Shown here: positions 1 through 9,217 of the stretch, in pieces
Layout: each line of letters starts with the position of its first letter
Position numbering within the stretch: position 1 is the stretch's first letter
From: Henriciella sp.
GTDB lineage: Bacteria > Pseudomonadota > Alphaproteobacteria > Caulobacterales > Hyphomonadaceae
Assembly: GCF_029936995.1 (NCBI RefSeq)
Contig: NZ_JAPYRE010000007.1
Location: 62,001-126,000 of the forward strand
Direction: 5' to 3'
Length of the DNA stretch: 64,000 nt
The notes under the pieces: model-generated
Databases searched by the model: none
Told to the model about the DNA's origin: nothing
What the model saw: only the letters and a program-made list of their open reading frames with translations
Position numbers and translations under genes: made by a program

Positions 1-954
1 ATCGTGGACCCCCACCACCATCTCTGGCCAAAGCCCAATGATCGCGACATCATCTATGATCTGGAAGACCTCTGGCGCGACACCGATGACGGCCACAATG
101 TCAGCCAGACCGTCTTCGTCGAATGCGGGGCTGCCTATCGTGAGGACGGGCCTGACCATCTGAAACCTGTCGGTGAAACCGAGTTCGTCGCCGCAGCCGC
201 CGCGCGCTCTGCCGCCGATCCGGACAGGGCAACCATCGCTGCAATCGTCGCCCATGCCGATCTCCGCCTCGACAATCTCGACGAAGTGATCGACGCGCAC
301 ATTGATGCATCACAGGGGCTTTTTCGCGGCATCCGCCACGCCGGCCCGCACGATGCGGCAAGCGAGCATTTCCGGATCCGTCCCCGCTCCCCCGCCGGGC
401 TTTACCGCGACGAGGCGTTCCGGCGCGGCGTCGCCCGGCTCGGCGAGCGCGGCTTTACCTACGATACCTGGAATTACCACCACCAGCTCGGCGACTTCAC
501 AGACCTCGCCACGGCTGCGCCCGGCACCACCATCATCCTCGACCATTTCGGCACCCCCCTTGGCGTCGGCCCGTATGAAGGCAAGCGAGAGGAGATTTTT
601 GCCAAGTGGAAAGATGACATCGCCGCCGCCGCACAAGCCCCAAACGTCTATGCCAAGCTCGGCGGCCTTGCCATGCCGGACAATGGCTTTGGCTGGCATG
701 AGCGCGATACCCCGCCCACCTCGGATGAGTTCGTCGAGGCACAAGCAGCCTATTACCACCACACCATCAAATGCTTCGGGCCCGAGCGCTGCATGTTCGA
801 GAGCAACTTCCCCGTCGACCGGCTGTCCATCGGCTACAGCGTCATGTGGAACGGGCTTAAGAAGATCGCGGCCGAGTATTCCGACGCCGAACAGGATGCC
901 ATGTTCTCCGGCACTGCCCGGAAGGTCTACAGCATTGATGCGCCCGGCTCGTGA
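1..954 (+). CDS. Amidohydrolase-family metal-dependent hydrolase, 5' end cut off by window edge
   Basis: The frame is open from the first base and reads IVDPHHHLW, the N-terminal metal-binding HxH motif of the amidohydrolase 2 (TIM-barrel) family. Only a few residues should be missing, so the start lies left of the window and the GTG at base 4 is probably not the true start. Later family landmarks are visible: an ILDHFG segment near residue 180 and a C-terminal ESNFPVD motif near residue 263. Members hydrolyse or decarboxylate cyclic and aromatic acids and lactones; the substrate cannot be read from sequence. The enoyl-CoA hydratase 10 bases downstream suggests a shared catabolic operon. Confidence 0.85.
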   Translation: MVDPHHHLWPKPNDRDIIYDLEDLWRDTDDGHNVSQTVFVECGAAYREDGPDHLKPVGETEFVAAAAARSAADPDRATIAAIVAHADLRLDNLDEVIDAHIDASQGLFRGIRHAGPHDAASEHFRIRPRSPAGLYRDEAFRRGVARLGERGFTYDTWNYHHQLGDFTDLATAAPGTTIILDHFGTPLGVGPYEGKREEIFAKWKDDIAAAAQAPNVYAKLGGLAMPDNGFGWHERDTPPTSDEFVEAQAAYYHHTIKCFGPERCMFESNFPVDRLSIGYSVMWNGLKKIAAEYSDAEQDAMFSGTARKVYSIDAPGS

Positions 955-964
955 GGGAAACGCC

Positions 965-1858
965 ATGTTCGACGAGATTATCTACGAAACTGCCAATGGC
1001 CGTGCACGTATCACGCTGAACCGGCCCGAGAAGCTCAATGCGCTTACCCTCAGGATGCAGGCAGAGATGGCCGAGGCTTTCTGGCAGGCCGACAATGACC
1101 GCGATGTCCACTGCGTCATCATCCGCGGCGCAGGCCGGGCCTTCTCCGCCGGGTATGATCTTGCAGGCAACAGCGATGTTCCGGTCTCGCGCGTTGAGAC
1201 AGACAATCCGCGTGGGAGCCGGTCCGTCGATGACGACATCTGGCAGCTTGAACGTGCCCAGCGCTACCGCATGGCCATCTTCGACATGCACAAACCGGTC
1301 ATCGCAGAGGTCCACGGCCCCTGCATCGCCGGGGGCACCGACATCGCCCTGCTGTGTGATATGGTCATCATCGCTGACGACGCGACCGTATCCTTCCCTG
1401 CGGGCCGCAATCTCGGCGCGCTGCCCAACCAGATGTGGCTCTACAATGTCGGCCCTCAATGGACCAAGCGCCTGATGCTCACGGGTGACTCCATCACGGG
1501 CACGGAAGCCGCCCAGCTGGGCTTCGCCATGAAGGCTGTCCCGGCTGGCATACTCGAAGCGGAAGTCGAAGGGCTCGCCGCGCGCATGGCACATATCGAT
1601 CCTGATATCCTCGCCGCCAACAAACGCGCGGTGAACCTCGGCATGGAGCTGATGGGCGCGCGCACCATGCAGCGCCTTGCTGTCGAGAACGATGTGCGCG
1701 GCCACCAGGCCGCCTCAGCCCACGCTTTTGTCAAACGTGCCAGCGAAGCGGGCCTCAAGACTGCGCTAAGCGAACGCGATGCCCCGTTTGGCGATGGCCG
1801 TGTCCGGGTCAACGGACCTGAAATCAGGGACGGAGATGGAAGACTGACCGAGGACTAG
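965..1858 (+). CDS. Enoyl-CoA hydratase/isomerase (crotonase) family protein
   Basis: The predicted 297-residue protein opens with a crotonase N-terminus (ARITLNRPEKLNAL). It carries the first oxyanion-hole segment (GRAFSAGYDL) and the second (GPCIAGGTDIALLCD). Crotonases hydrate, isomerise or cleave CoA thioesters. The second block shows TDIA rather than the usual acidic Glu-Leu catalytic pattern, so a hydratase reaction is not assured. The ATG at 965 follows a GAGGGA ribosome site and lies 10 bases after the amidohydrolase stop. The frame stays open upstream, but that part is antisense-like noise over the previous gene. Its stop overlaps the stop of the convergent acetyltransferase. Confidence 0.9.
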   Translation: MFDEIIYETANGRARITLNRPEKLNALTLRMQAEMAEAFWQADNDRDVHCVIIRGAGRAFSAGYDLAGNSDVPVSRVETDNPRGSRSVDDDIWQLERAQRYRMAIFDMHKPVIAEVHGPCIAGGTDIALLCDMVIIADDATVSFPAGRNLGALPNQMWLYNVGPQWTKRLMLTGDSITGTEAAQLGFAMKAVPAGILEAEVEGLAARMAHIDPDILAANKRAVNLGMELMGARTMQRLAVENDVRGHQAASAHAFVKRASEAGLKTALSERDAPFGDGRVRVNGPEIRDGDGRLTED

Positions 1859-2481
1859 GAAGACCGTTCCCGCACGTTCGCCAGCCACGCCTCACGGGTA
1901 ATTTCCCATATCTGCGAAGGCCGAAACGTGCCGTCGGGGCGCACGCTTTGGGTATCGCCCTTGTGCTCGAACCCCATACGGGCAAAGAGCTTCTGCATCC
2001 TGAAATTGTCGAGCGCAGTCGTGTTACAGATGATATCGAGATCGAGGGTCTCGAACATCCATGTGAAAGTCGCCGCCATACCGGCCCCGCCCTGTCCCCT
2101 GTTCTGGAGATCGGGACGGATCGCCCCACCGACTTCCCCGGCGGCCCATTCCGGCCAGATGAGCACTTCGGTATATCCGGAGACCGCACCATCCTCATCG
2201 AAGTTAAGCGAAAGCAGCCCTTCACCCCGCTCCCGCGCAGAAAGCCCATCAGCGATGAAGGCCGCGACCGACTCCATCGTGAGAGGCTTGGGCAGCGAGT
2301 AGATCCAGTTGTGCACTTCGGGGCTCTCAAGGAATTTCAGAAATATACTTTCATCCCCGGCCACTGCCAGCCGGCTATGTTGCGTCATTGAAGGAAGCCG
2401 GTCCGCGGAATTTACCGCCGCACGAATAGCGGCCTCCCGTTCCGGCCCAGTCCGGTTCTTCGTGAAGGGAATGTCGCCCAT
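1855..2481 (-). CDS. GNAT-family N-acetyltransferase
   Basis: The 208-residue protein has the layout of RimJ/RimL-like GNAT enzymes. There is a variable N-terminus, a central beta-strand pair (residues about 95-115), an acetyl-CoA loop region RPDLQNRGQGGAG, and a C-terminal NFRMQKLFARMGFEHKG segment typical of the last helix and strand. Acceptors for this group are protein N-termini, antibiotics or small amines and cannot be told here. It starts 3 bases after the ribokinase stop and is probably the last gene of the nucleoside hydrolase-ribokinase operon. A second possible start lies at residue 32 (MTQHS). Confidence 0.8.
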   Translation of the reverse strand: MGDIPFTKNRTGPEREAAIRAAVNSADRLPSMTQHSRLAVAGDESIFLKFLESPEVHNWIYSLPKPLTMESVAAFIADGLSARERGEGLLSLNFDEDGAVSGYTEVLIWPEWAAGEVGGAIRPDLQNRGQGGAGMAATFTWMFETLDLDIICNTTALDNFRMQKLFARMGFEHKGDTQSVRPDGTFRPSQIWEITREAWLANVRERSS

Positions 2482-2484
2482 GTC

Positions 2485-3348
2485 TTACGCCTTGTCTTTC
2501 AGGAAAGCCTCGACCTCTTCACGCCATGGCAGGCTTGGCTGCGCGCCCTCCCTGGTCACGGCAAGTGCACCCGCAGCTGACGCGAAGCGAAGTGCAGCGC
2601 CGTCTTCCATGCCCTCGGCCAGCGCCACGGCAAGCGCACCGCAGAACGTGTCGCCAGCACCGACCGTGTCGATGACAGGGACAGCATAGACCGGCATCCG
2701 CGCAACCTCCTGGCCTTCACGATAGAGAATAGCGCCCTCCCCGCCAAGCGTGACGGCAACAAGTCCGCTTCCACGGTATAACGCATCGCCATAGAACTCT
2801 GCTTCCGCTTCATTGGCGATAAGAAGGTCTGCCCGCTCAAGCAGCTCGGCGGGAACGGGCATGGCTGGGGCAAGGTTGATGGCAAAGAGCCCGGTGTCGA
2901 TGGTGGCGGCCGCCTCAATCGCGCCAAGCGGGACTTCCAGTTGGCAGAGTACGGCATCTGCTGGCCCGGCCCCGGCGACATCACGCGGTTCGAGATGGGC
3001 ATTGGCACCGCTGGCCACGACAATCATGTTCTCACCAGCGGCATCGACAGCGATCAGTGCAACACCTGTCGGTGCATTTTCATCCTCAATGATGCGGGAG
3101 AGATCAACCCCGTCGGCCCGCAGGAGCGCCAGGGCTTTTTCGGCATTTGCGTCCGTGCCGACGCGCGCGACCATGGAAACTTCCGCGCCCAGCCTGCGCG
3201 CGGCAAGGGTCTGGTTGGCACCCTTGCCACCGGGATATTCCGCATAGCTCGCCCCTGTGACTGTCTCTCCGGGCGCTGGCAGGCTTTCACAAGCAGCCAC
3301 GAGGTCGAGATTGGCCGAGCCGACTATGACAATTTTTGCGGCACTCAT
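2485..3348 (-). CDS. rbsK: Ribokinase, PfkB carbohydrate kinase family
   Basis: The protein has 287 residues. The N-terminus reads IVIVGSANLDLV, followed by the PfkB signature 1 region GGKGANQTLAARRLGA. Signature 2, DTVGAGDTFCGALAVAL, holds the catalytic Asp and anion hole. The enzyme phosphorylates ribose to ribose 5-phosphate with ATP in the cytosol. Its ATG overlaps the stop of the upstream nucleoside hydrolase gene as ATGA, so the two are translationally coupled. The pair makes a compact route from ribonucleosides to base plus ribose 5-phosphate. Another sugar or nucleoside kinase of the family remains possible. Confidence 0.88.
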   Translation of the reverse strand: MSAAKIVIVGSANLDLVAACESLPAPGETVTGASYAEYPGGKGANQTLAARRLGAEVSMVARVGTDANAEKALALLRADGVDLSRIIEDENAPTGVALIAVDAAGENMIVVASGANAHLEPRDVAGAGPADAVLCQLEVPLGAIEAAATIDTGLFAINLAPAMPVPAELLERADLLIANEAEAEFYGDALYRGSGLVAVTLGGEGAILYREGQEVARMPVYAVPVIDTVGAGDTFCGALAVALAEGMEDGAALRFASAAGALAVTREGAQPSLPWREEVEAFLKDKA

Positions 3349-4280
3349 TCGCCGTACCTCGCGATCTGACCCAGCATCTCAGAAAACACACCATCCGCGT
3401 CGGCCTGTGTATACCAGAGCACATGGCCATCTTCCCGGTAATCCGGAATGGTCCTGCCGAACTCTTCGCCTTCTTCGGTGATGACTTTCACTTCTGCCTT
3501 GCGGCCCTCGAAAAGGTCCGGGCGCAGGAGGGCGATGATCGTGGACGGATCATGCAGGGGAGCGTGGCGCCCCTTCTCGTTCTCCTCAAGCCTGTTGGAA
3601 GCGGCCAGCAGGTCCGCGGCCGCCACTGCCTGTGTCGACCCGAGCGCACGAATCCGGCCGACCTGTTCATCGCTGGTCAGTAACTGGTGGGTTACATCAA
3701 GGCTCAAGACCCGCATTGGCACGCCGCACCGGAACACGGCCGCCGCCGCATGAGGATCGGCGAATACATTGAATTCGGCGTAGGGGGTAATGTTACCGCC
3801 CTCTACATCGGCGCCCCCCATGACAACAATTTCGTCCAGCCCCGATACGATGTCAGGTGCCATGGCAAGGGCGAGGGCAAGGTTGGTCATCGGCCCCGTC
3901 ACGACAAGCGTCATAGGCTGGCCCCTCGCGGCTCTCAAGGTGCGGACCAGATAGTTCACGCCATGCGCCCGCGATGCCCGGACCCTGGGCTTTGGAAAGA
4001 CAACATTCCCTAGCCCGGTTGTGCCGTGGAAGTCCTCTGCGGTGACAGGATCGCGCAAAAGCGGCCCCGGCGCGCCGGCACACACGGGCACTTCCCGGCC
4101 CCGTCCGGCCAGTTCGCGGATGATGCGCGCATTGCGAAGCGTCAGTTCGGCGCGGACATTTCCGGCAGCGGTCGTGATGCCCGCCACATCCATCATGTCG
4201 GAGGCGGCAAAGGCGGTGAGCAGCGCGACCGCGTCATCGAGACCGGGATCGCAATCTATTATGATCTGTCGTTTCCTCAT
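3345..4280 (-). CDS. Inosine-uridine preferring nucleoside hydrolase (IunH family)
   Basis: The protein (311 residues from the chosen start) opens with RQIIIDCDPGLDDAVAL, the calcium-binding DxDPGxDD motif of nucleoside hydrolases. A GTTGLG segment and the C-terminal substrate and metal region (EFNVFADPHAAAAVF, then DVTHQ) also fit. The enzyme cleaves the N-glycosidic bond of ribonucleosides. I start it at the ATG at 4280 because the motif must sit at the extreme N-terminus; 29 further codons open upstream have no family support. Ribokinase follows with a 4-base overlap. A short palindrome in the divergent gap at 4303-4319 could regulate it. Confidence 0.92.
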   Translation of the reverse strand: MRKRQIIIDCDPGLDDAVALLTAFAASDMMDVAGITTAAGNVRAELTLRNARIIRELAGRGREVPVCAGAPGPLLRDPVTAEDFHGTTGLGNVVFPKPRVRASRAHGVNYLVRTLRAARGQPMTLVVTGPMTNLALALAMAPDIVSGLDEIVVMGGADVEGGNITPYAEFNVFADPHAAAAVFRCGVPMRVLSLDVTHQLLTSDEQVGRIRALGSTQAVAAADLLAASNRLEENEKGRHAPLHDPSTIIALLRPDLFEGRKAEVKVITEEGEEFGRTIPDYREDGHVLWYTQADADGVFSEMLGQIARYGE

Positions 4281-4302
4281 TATCCGAGAACAAAAAACCA
4301 GT

Positions 4303-4319
4303 CTTGCCGTTCCGGCAAG
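4303..4319. promoter_or_regulatory. Short palindrome in a divergent promoter gap
   Basis: CTTGCCG and CGGCAAG form a perfect 7-base inverted repeat with a 3-base centre. It lies between the start of the nucleoside hydrolase operon (minus strand) and the dienelactone hydrolase gene (plus strand). Position and symmetry suit an operator, but no regulator is encoded nearby and chance is not excluded. Confidence 0.35.
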
Positions 4320-4385
4320 GGCTGGCCGGCATGGCTTGTGGCCCTTAAGTATATGGCCAGCACACAAAAGGGAGTTTTTCCGATA

Positions 4386-5093
4386 ATGGGTATCTCAACG
4401 AAATCGCTCGAATATGAAGCTGGCGGCCAGAACTATGAAGGCTTTCTCGCCATGCCGGACGGCAAACCGAAAGCCGTTGTCGTCATTGTTCACGCCTGGG
4501 GCGGGCAAAGCGAATTCGATCATGAGAAAGCCAAGCTGATGGCTGAATGGGGCTATGCGGGCTTTGCCGTCGACGTCTTCGGCGTTGGCAAGCGCGGCGA
4601 GACCAAGGAAGAGTGTCAGGCCCTGATCGAACCGCTGGTTTCCAATCGCGAGGAACTCCAGAACCGTCTCCAGCTCAGTCTTGAAGCCGCTCAGAAGGAA
4701 TCCGGCTGCGACAAGGCTGCCGCGATCGGCTTCTGCTTTGGCGGGCTTTGCGTGCTGGACATGGCGCGCGCTGGAATGGAGGTCCAGGGGGTTGCCTCTT
4801 TCCACGGCCTGCTCGGCGCGCCGGGCAATACCGATGGCAAGAAAACCGATACGAAAGTGCTTGTCCTGCATGGCTGGGACGACCCGATGGCCACGCCGGA
4901 AGAGGTTCTCACCTTCAGCAAGGAAATGACAAAGGCCGGAGCCGACTGGCAGCTCCACGCCTATGGTGGCACCGCCCACGCCTTCACCAATCCGGACGCC
5001 AATGATCCGGACTTTGGCACTGTCTATAACAAGGATGCCGAACGCCGCTCTCTGGCATCGCTGAAGGACTTCCTCAGCGAACTTTACGGCTAA
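4386..5093 (+). CDS. Dienelactone hydrolase family alpha/beta hydrolase
   Basis: The 235-residue protein shows the dienelactone hydrolase order. An early VVIVHAWGGQ loop is followed by the nucleophile elbow GFCFGG with Cys in place of Ser near residue 119. The acid comes in HGWDDPMATPEE near residue 163, and the His in GTAHAFTNP near residue 197. This Cys-Asp-His triad is characteristic. The canonical reaction opens dienelactone to maleylacetate, but many members are general esterases. The ATG at 4386 is chosen because the family starts there; the frame runs open far upstream without homology. The stop overlaps the convergent antiporter gene by 4 bases. Confidence 0.88.
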   Translation: MGISTKSLEYEAGGQNYEGFLAMPDGKPKAVVVIVHAWGGQSEFDHEKAKLMAEWGYAGFAVDVFGVGKRGETKEECQALIEPLVSNREELQNRLQLSLEAAQKESGCDKAAAIGFCFGGLCVLDMARAGMEVQGVASFHGLLGAPGNTDGKKTDTKVLVLHGWDDPMATPEEVLTFSKEMTKAGADWQLHAYGGTAHAFTNPDANDPDFGTVYNKDAERRSLASLKDFLSELYG

Positions 5094-6463
5094 GCGGTCA
5101 CCAGACCGGCGACCAGATAGAGCATCACAGCCCCTGCGCCTGTAATCAGGGCGTAGGGCAGCTGTGTTCGCACATGCTCGATCAGCTCACATTCCGCCGC
5201 CAGACTCGCGATGATCGAGGTGTCGGAAATCGGGGAGCAATGGTCCCCGAAGACCCCGCCACCGAGCACTGCCGCCAGCGCCAGGGAGGGCGGCACGCCT
5301 GCGCCCAGTGCCAACGGAATGGCGACCGGTACGAGAATGCCATAAGTGCCCCAGCTGGTGCCTGTCGTGAAAGATGTGAGCCCGGCGACGATGAAGATAA
5401 TCGCCGGCAGTGCCCAGGCGAGCGGAAAGCCGGCAGCAAGGCTGCCAAGAACCTCGCCCGTGCCAAGCGCCTTGAGGCTTGCCCCGAGTACAATGGCGAG
5501 GAAAATAACGGTAACAGCGGGCAGAAGTTCGCCCATGCCCTTGAAGCCAGTCTGGATCAGGGAGCCTTTCTCTTCACGCCCGGACCGCCAGAGCAGAATG
5601 CCCGCAACCGCAGTCGCGATACAGATCGCCCAGAGGATGGACTTTGAGCCGGAGCCCTGCAGCAGGTTGCCCCCACCGGTCCAGGCCATGAAGCCGAGCG
5701 CGCCGAGCACCAGAACGGCGACGGGCAGCCCCATGTCCATCGCCCGGCCGGGGGCCTCTGCCTCACCTGGTTCCGCACCGCCCGTTTCCTGCACTTCAGC
5801 TTCGCGGGTCTTGAGCGGGCCGATCGTGCGGTCCGTGAAGACGGTGAGGTAGACACCGATCAGGGTCAGGACCGCATAGAAATTGAAGGGGATTGTCCCG
5901 ATCAGGATCTGCAGCGGGTTGTCGAAGCCGTATCCGGAGATCAGGGCGAGGACATAGGCCCCCCAGCCATTCAGGAGGATGATCACACTGACCGGCGCGG
6001 AGGTGGAGTCGATGAGATAGGCCAGCCGTTCGCGGCTCATCTTCAGCCGGTCAAAGAGCGGCCTGCCCATGATGCCGGTCGCAAGCAGGCTGATATTGGT
6101 CTCGACGAAGATGATCGTACCTGTCAGCGCCGTCACCGTACCCGCCCGGCGGCGCGTGCGGGCGGCCCCGGAGCGTATCAGCCAGTCCACCATGCCGGAG
6201 ATGCCCCCGGAGCGGCGCATGTATTCTATCATGGCGCCAATGATGAGACAGAACAGGAGGATGCGCGTATTGCCCGCATCCCCGAACACAGAAACGGCGC
6301 GCTCAATCCCGCCCGTAAGGCCAAGTGCCGGATTGAAAGAACTTACCAGCGTTTCCGAAAGCCAGATGGCAATCCCGAGCGCGATGTAGACATTACGCGT
6401 CCACACCGCGATGGCGAGCGCCACGACAGGCGGCAGTATGGTGAGCCAGTCTCCCGCTGTCAT
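5090..6463 (-). CDS. Na+/H+ antiporter, NhaC family membrane protein
   Basis: This 457-residue, strongly hydrophobic protein has about a dozen predicted membrane segments. It carries NhaC-type signatures: GTIIFVETNISLLATG near residue 115, GTSWGTYGILVP near residue 370 and GGGVFGDHCSPISDTSIIAS near residue 400, the last with conserved polar residues in a membrane-embedded loop. It would exchange sodium (or an amino acid, as in malate/lactate-type relatives) for protons across the inner membrane. It lies 22 bases upstream of a dipeptidase on the same strand. Coupling to amino-acid uptake is possible but not shown. Confidence 0.85.
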   Translation of the reverse strand: MTAGDWLTILPPVVALAIAVWTRNVYIALGIAIWLSETLVSSFNPALGLTGGIERAVSVFGDAGNTRILLFCLIIGAMIEYMRRSGGISGMVDWLIRSGAARTRRRAGTVTALTGTIIFVETNISLLATGIMGRPLFDRLKMSRERLAYLIDSTSAPVSVIILLNGWGAYVLALISGYGFDNPLQILIGTIPFNFYAVLTLIGVYLTVFTDRTIGPLKTREAEVQETGGAEPGEAEAPGRAMDMGLPVAVLVLGALGFMAWTGGGNLLQGSGSKSILWAICIATAVAGILLWRSGREEKGSLIQTGFKGMGELLPAVTVIFLAIVLGASLKALGTGEVLGSLAAGFPLAWALPAIIFIVAGLTSFTTGTSWGTYGILVPVAIPLALGAGVPPSLALAAVLGGGVFGDHCSPISDTSIIASLAAECELIEHVRTQLPYALITGAGAVMLYLVAGLVTA

Positions 6464-6485
6464 GACGCGCCGCCTGCCACGAGCA

Positions 6486-7829
6486 CTAGTTCAGCACGCC
6501 GGGAGAGGTCAGTTCCGAAGTGCGGGCTTCCTCGGCGGCGCGCAGGAGGCGCAGCATGTTGCCGCTCCAGACCTTCTCGATCTCTTCCTCGCTGTAGCCC
6601 GCCTCGAGCAGGGCCGCGGTAACCTTGGGCAGGAAGGTGATGTCGCTCATCCCCTCGACACCGCCGCCGCCATCCCAGTCGGCGCCCATGCCGACATGGT
6701 CCGGACCGACCAGCTCCAGCGCATAGAGCAGGTGTTCCATGAACTTGTCGAAGGTCGAACGCGGCTCGGGATACTGCGCATCGACTTCATCACGCGCCTC
6801 GCTGTAGGCCGCGCGGGTCTCTTCATCCATGTCGTAATAATCATCGCCATACTCCGCCTTCAGCTCATTCATGGCCTGCTGGCGCTCAGGGCTTGGTTCA
6901 AGCGCTTCAAGATAGGAGCCGTAGGCGTTGATCTGGATGACGCCGCCATCGTCTGCCACAGCCGTGAGAAGCTCGTCGGGAATGTTGCGATAATGGTCGT
7001 ACACACCATCGACACCCGTATGTGAAAGGATAACGGGCGTCTCGGAGACCTCGATCATGTCATAGACTGTCTCGTCGGAAGCGTGTGAACCGTCGAGGAT
7101 CATGCCGAGTTCATTGGCCTTCTGCACCAGTTCTTCGCCCAGCGGAGAGAGTCCGCCAAACTCTTCGCCGGAAACATCCGTCGCACTGTCGGCGAACTGG
7201 TTGTCGCGGAAGTGCACCGGGCCGACCATGCGCAGCCCGCCAATGTAAAAGGTTTCGAGCATGGAGATGTCCGTGCCGAGCGGATAGGCATTTTCCATGC
7301 TCTGATAGACGACGCGCTTGCCCTCATCAGCGATGCGCTGGGCATCATCCGCGGTAAATGCCAGCTCAACCTCGTCAGAATACTTCGCCGCCAGTTCGCG
7401 GATCGCCATCTGGCGCAGGACGGCACTATTGCGGGCCGCATCATAGGAGGCGTCATCAAGCGGCCCCTGCGCAGTGAAGATCACCCAGAACCCGCCATCA
7501 AGGCCACCGGCTTTCATGCGCGGCAGATCGACATGCGTTCCGTCTTCCTCGAAGCTCTGGCGCTGCGAAAAATCGTATTCCTGGGTATGGAAGTAAGCGG
7601 GTGTGTCGAGGTGGGTATCCATGACAAGCATATCGTTATGGATTTCGCCTGTCTCTGTCTCGACCGCGCGTCCGCTTTGTGCGGCAGGCACATCGGCTTC
7701 TTCAGATGACTGCTGCGCTGTGGCCTGCGGGATAATCTTGCTGCCATTCTCGCCGTGGTGTTCCTGGCATGCCGTGAGACCGAAGAGGCTCACGCCGGCC
7801 AGCAGGCTGGCCATGAGACGAATTTTCAT
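6486..7829 (-). CDS. Membrane dipeptidase (peptidase family M19), lipoprotein
   Basis: From the ATG at 7829 the protein has 447 residues. A signal peptide ends in the lipobox LTAC, so it should be lipid-anchored. M19 zinc-site motifs appear in order: DTHLDTP near residue 75, the Glu/His region of MENAYPLG and GGLRMVG, LDGSHASDETVYDM, LSHTGVDG, and MGADWDGGG near the end. Renal-dipeptidase relatives cleave dipeptides, including D-residue substrates. A start 15 bases upstream is possible, but the shorter one gives a cleaner signal peptide. It probably forms a transcription unit with the downstream antiporter. Confidence 0.9.
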   Translation of the reverse strand: MKIRLMASLLAGVSLFGLTACQEHHGENGSKIIPQATAQQSSEEADVPAAQSGRAVETETGEIHNDMLVMDTHLDTPAYFHTQEYDFSQRQSFEEDGTHVDLPRMKAGGLDGGFWVIFTAQGPLDDASYDAARNSAVLRQMAIRELAAKYSDEVELAFTADDAQRIADEGKRVVYQSMENAYPLGTDISMLETFYIGGLRMVGPVHFRDNQFADSATDVSGEEFGGLSPLGEELVQKANELGMILDGSHASDETVYDMIEVSETPVILSHTGVDGVYDHYRNIPDELLTAVADDGGVIQINAYGSYLEALEPSPERQQAMNELKAEYGDDYYDMDEETRAAYSEARDEVDAQYPEPRSTFDKFMEHLLYALELVGPDHVGMGADWDGGGGVEGMSDITFLPKVTAALLEAGYSEEEIEKVWSGNMLRLLRAAEEARTSELTSPGVLN

Positions 7830-7900
7830 GAGGCTAAGCTCCATATGATGTGTTTTGCCCGATACGAGCAGAGTCTGGGCGCAAGGGCAATCGCACCGGC

Positions 7901-9208
7901 TCAGGACTGGCGCGACTTGCGCAGCTCCGCCCAGCGTTTCAGCCGCTCGGCAATCGGGCCTTCCCTGCCCTCGCCCTTTGGCTGGTAGAAGTTTTCGCGT
8001 TCCATGCCATCAGGGAAGTAATCCTGTCCGGAGAAGCCTTCTTCGGCATCATGGTCATAATTGTAACCGTCACCATACCCCTCATCCTTCATAAGCGCCG
8101 TCGGGGCATTGAGGATGTGTTTGGGCGGCATCAGCGAGCCGGTGGCCCTGGCCGAACGCTGGGCCGCCTTCCAGGCGGTGTAGACGGCATTGGATTTCGG
8201 CGCGGTGGCGAGATGGACGACGGCGTGAGCGAGTGCAAGTTCGCCTTCCGGGCTGCCGAGACGTTCATAAGTGCGCGCTGCTTCAGCCGCGATCATCAGG
8301 CCGGTTGGATCGGCCAGCCCGATATCCTCGCTCGCCATCCTGACAATCCGCCGGGCGAGATAGAGCGGGTCCTCGCCGCCGGTGATCATGCGCGCCAGCC
8401 AGTAGAGCGCCGCATCCGGGTCCGAGCCGCGCACGGACTTATGCAAGGCAGAGATGAGGTTATAGTGCTCCTCCCGGTCCTTGTCATAAGCCGGTGCGCG
8501 CTTCTGGAGCGCTTCGGACAGCGCCCCGGCGGTGAGTGCCTTGCCTTCATCGGCGAGCGTAAACGCCTGCTCGGCCAGGTTCAGCATGTAGCGCCCATCA
8601 CCATCGGCCATATCGATCAGCGCTTCACGGGCGCGCGGCTCCAGCGGCAGTTTGCGGCCTTCGAGTTTTTCCGCGCGGGTGAGCAACTCACCGAGCGCAT
8701 CCGGCCCGAGCCGTTTCAGCGTCAGCACCGCACAGCGCGAGAGAAGCGCACCATTGATCTCGAAACTCGGGTTTTCGGTCGTCGCGCCGACGAGGGTGAC
8801 AATCCCCGCCTCGACGAAGGGCAGGAAGCCGTCCTGCTGGGCACGGTTGAAGCGGTGAATTTCGTCGACGAAGAGCAGCGTGCCTTTGCCCGTCGAACGC
8901 CTGTTCTCGGCCCGGTCAAAGGCCGCGCGCAAATCCTTCACGCCGGAAAAGACTGCGCTGATCGCCTCGAAAGCAAGATCGGTCTCTTCGGCCAGCAGGC
9001 GCGCAATGGTCGTCTTGCCCGTGCCGGGCGGTCCCCAGAAGATGATTGAGGACAGCCGGCCCGTCTTCAGCATCCGCCCGAGCGCGCCGTCGGGGCCCAG
9101 CAGATGATCCTGCCCGACGACATCGGAGAGTTGCGCGGGACGTAGCCGGTCAGCCAGCGGACGCGGGGCGTCATCGGCCATGCCGGAAGCGGAGAAGAGA
9201 TCGCTCAT
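7901..9208 (-). CDS. rarA: Replication-associated recombination protein RarA (MgsA), AAA ATPase
   Basis: The 435-residue protein starts with the RarA segment ADRLRPAQLSDVVGQDHLLG. It continues with Walker A GPPGTGKTTIARLL near residue 60, Walker B LLFVDEIHRFNRAQQD near residue 111, sensor GATTENPSFEIN near residue 140, and the C-terminal tetramerisation region with the family hallmark LHKSVRGSDPDAALYWLARM. RarA acts at stalled replication forks and interacts with SSB. Length and motif set are those of a full enzyme. Confidence 0.95.
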   Translation of the reverse strand: MSDLFSASGMADDAPRPLADRLRPAQLSDVVGQDHLLGPDGALGRMLKTGRLSSIIFWGPPGTGKTTIARLLAEETDLAFEAISAVFSGVKDLRAAFDRAENRRSTGKGTLLFVDEIHRFNRAQQDGFLPFVEAGIVTLVGATTENPSFEINGALLSRCAVLTLKRLGPDALGELLTRAEKLEGRKLPLEPRAREALIDMADGDGRYMLNLAEQAFTLADEGKALTAGALSEALQKRAPAYDKDREEHYNLISALHKSVRGSDPDAALYWLARMITGGEDPLYLARRIVRMASEDIGLADPTGLMIAAEAARTYERLGSPEGELALAHAVVHLATAPKSNAVYTAWKAAQRSARATGSLMPPKHILNAPTALMKDEGYGDGYNYDHDAEEGFSGQDYFPDGMERENFYQPKGEGREGPIAERLKRWAELRKSRQS

Positions 9209-9217
9209 GAGCGTGGG

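Noticed and set aside
302-964. Frame of the enoyl-CoA hydratase stays open for 660 bases upstream
   Set aside because: The extra sequence is proline-serine-rich and out of phase with the amidohydrolase; the real crotonase start is at 965 with a ribosome site.
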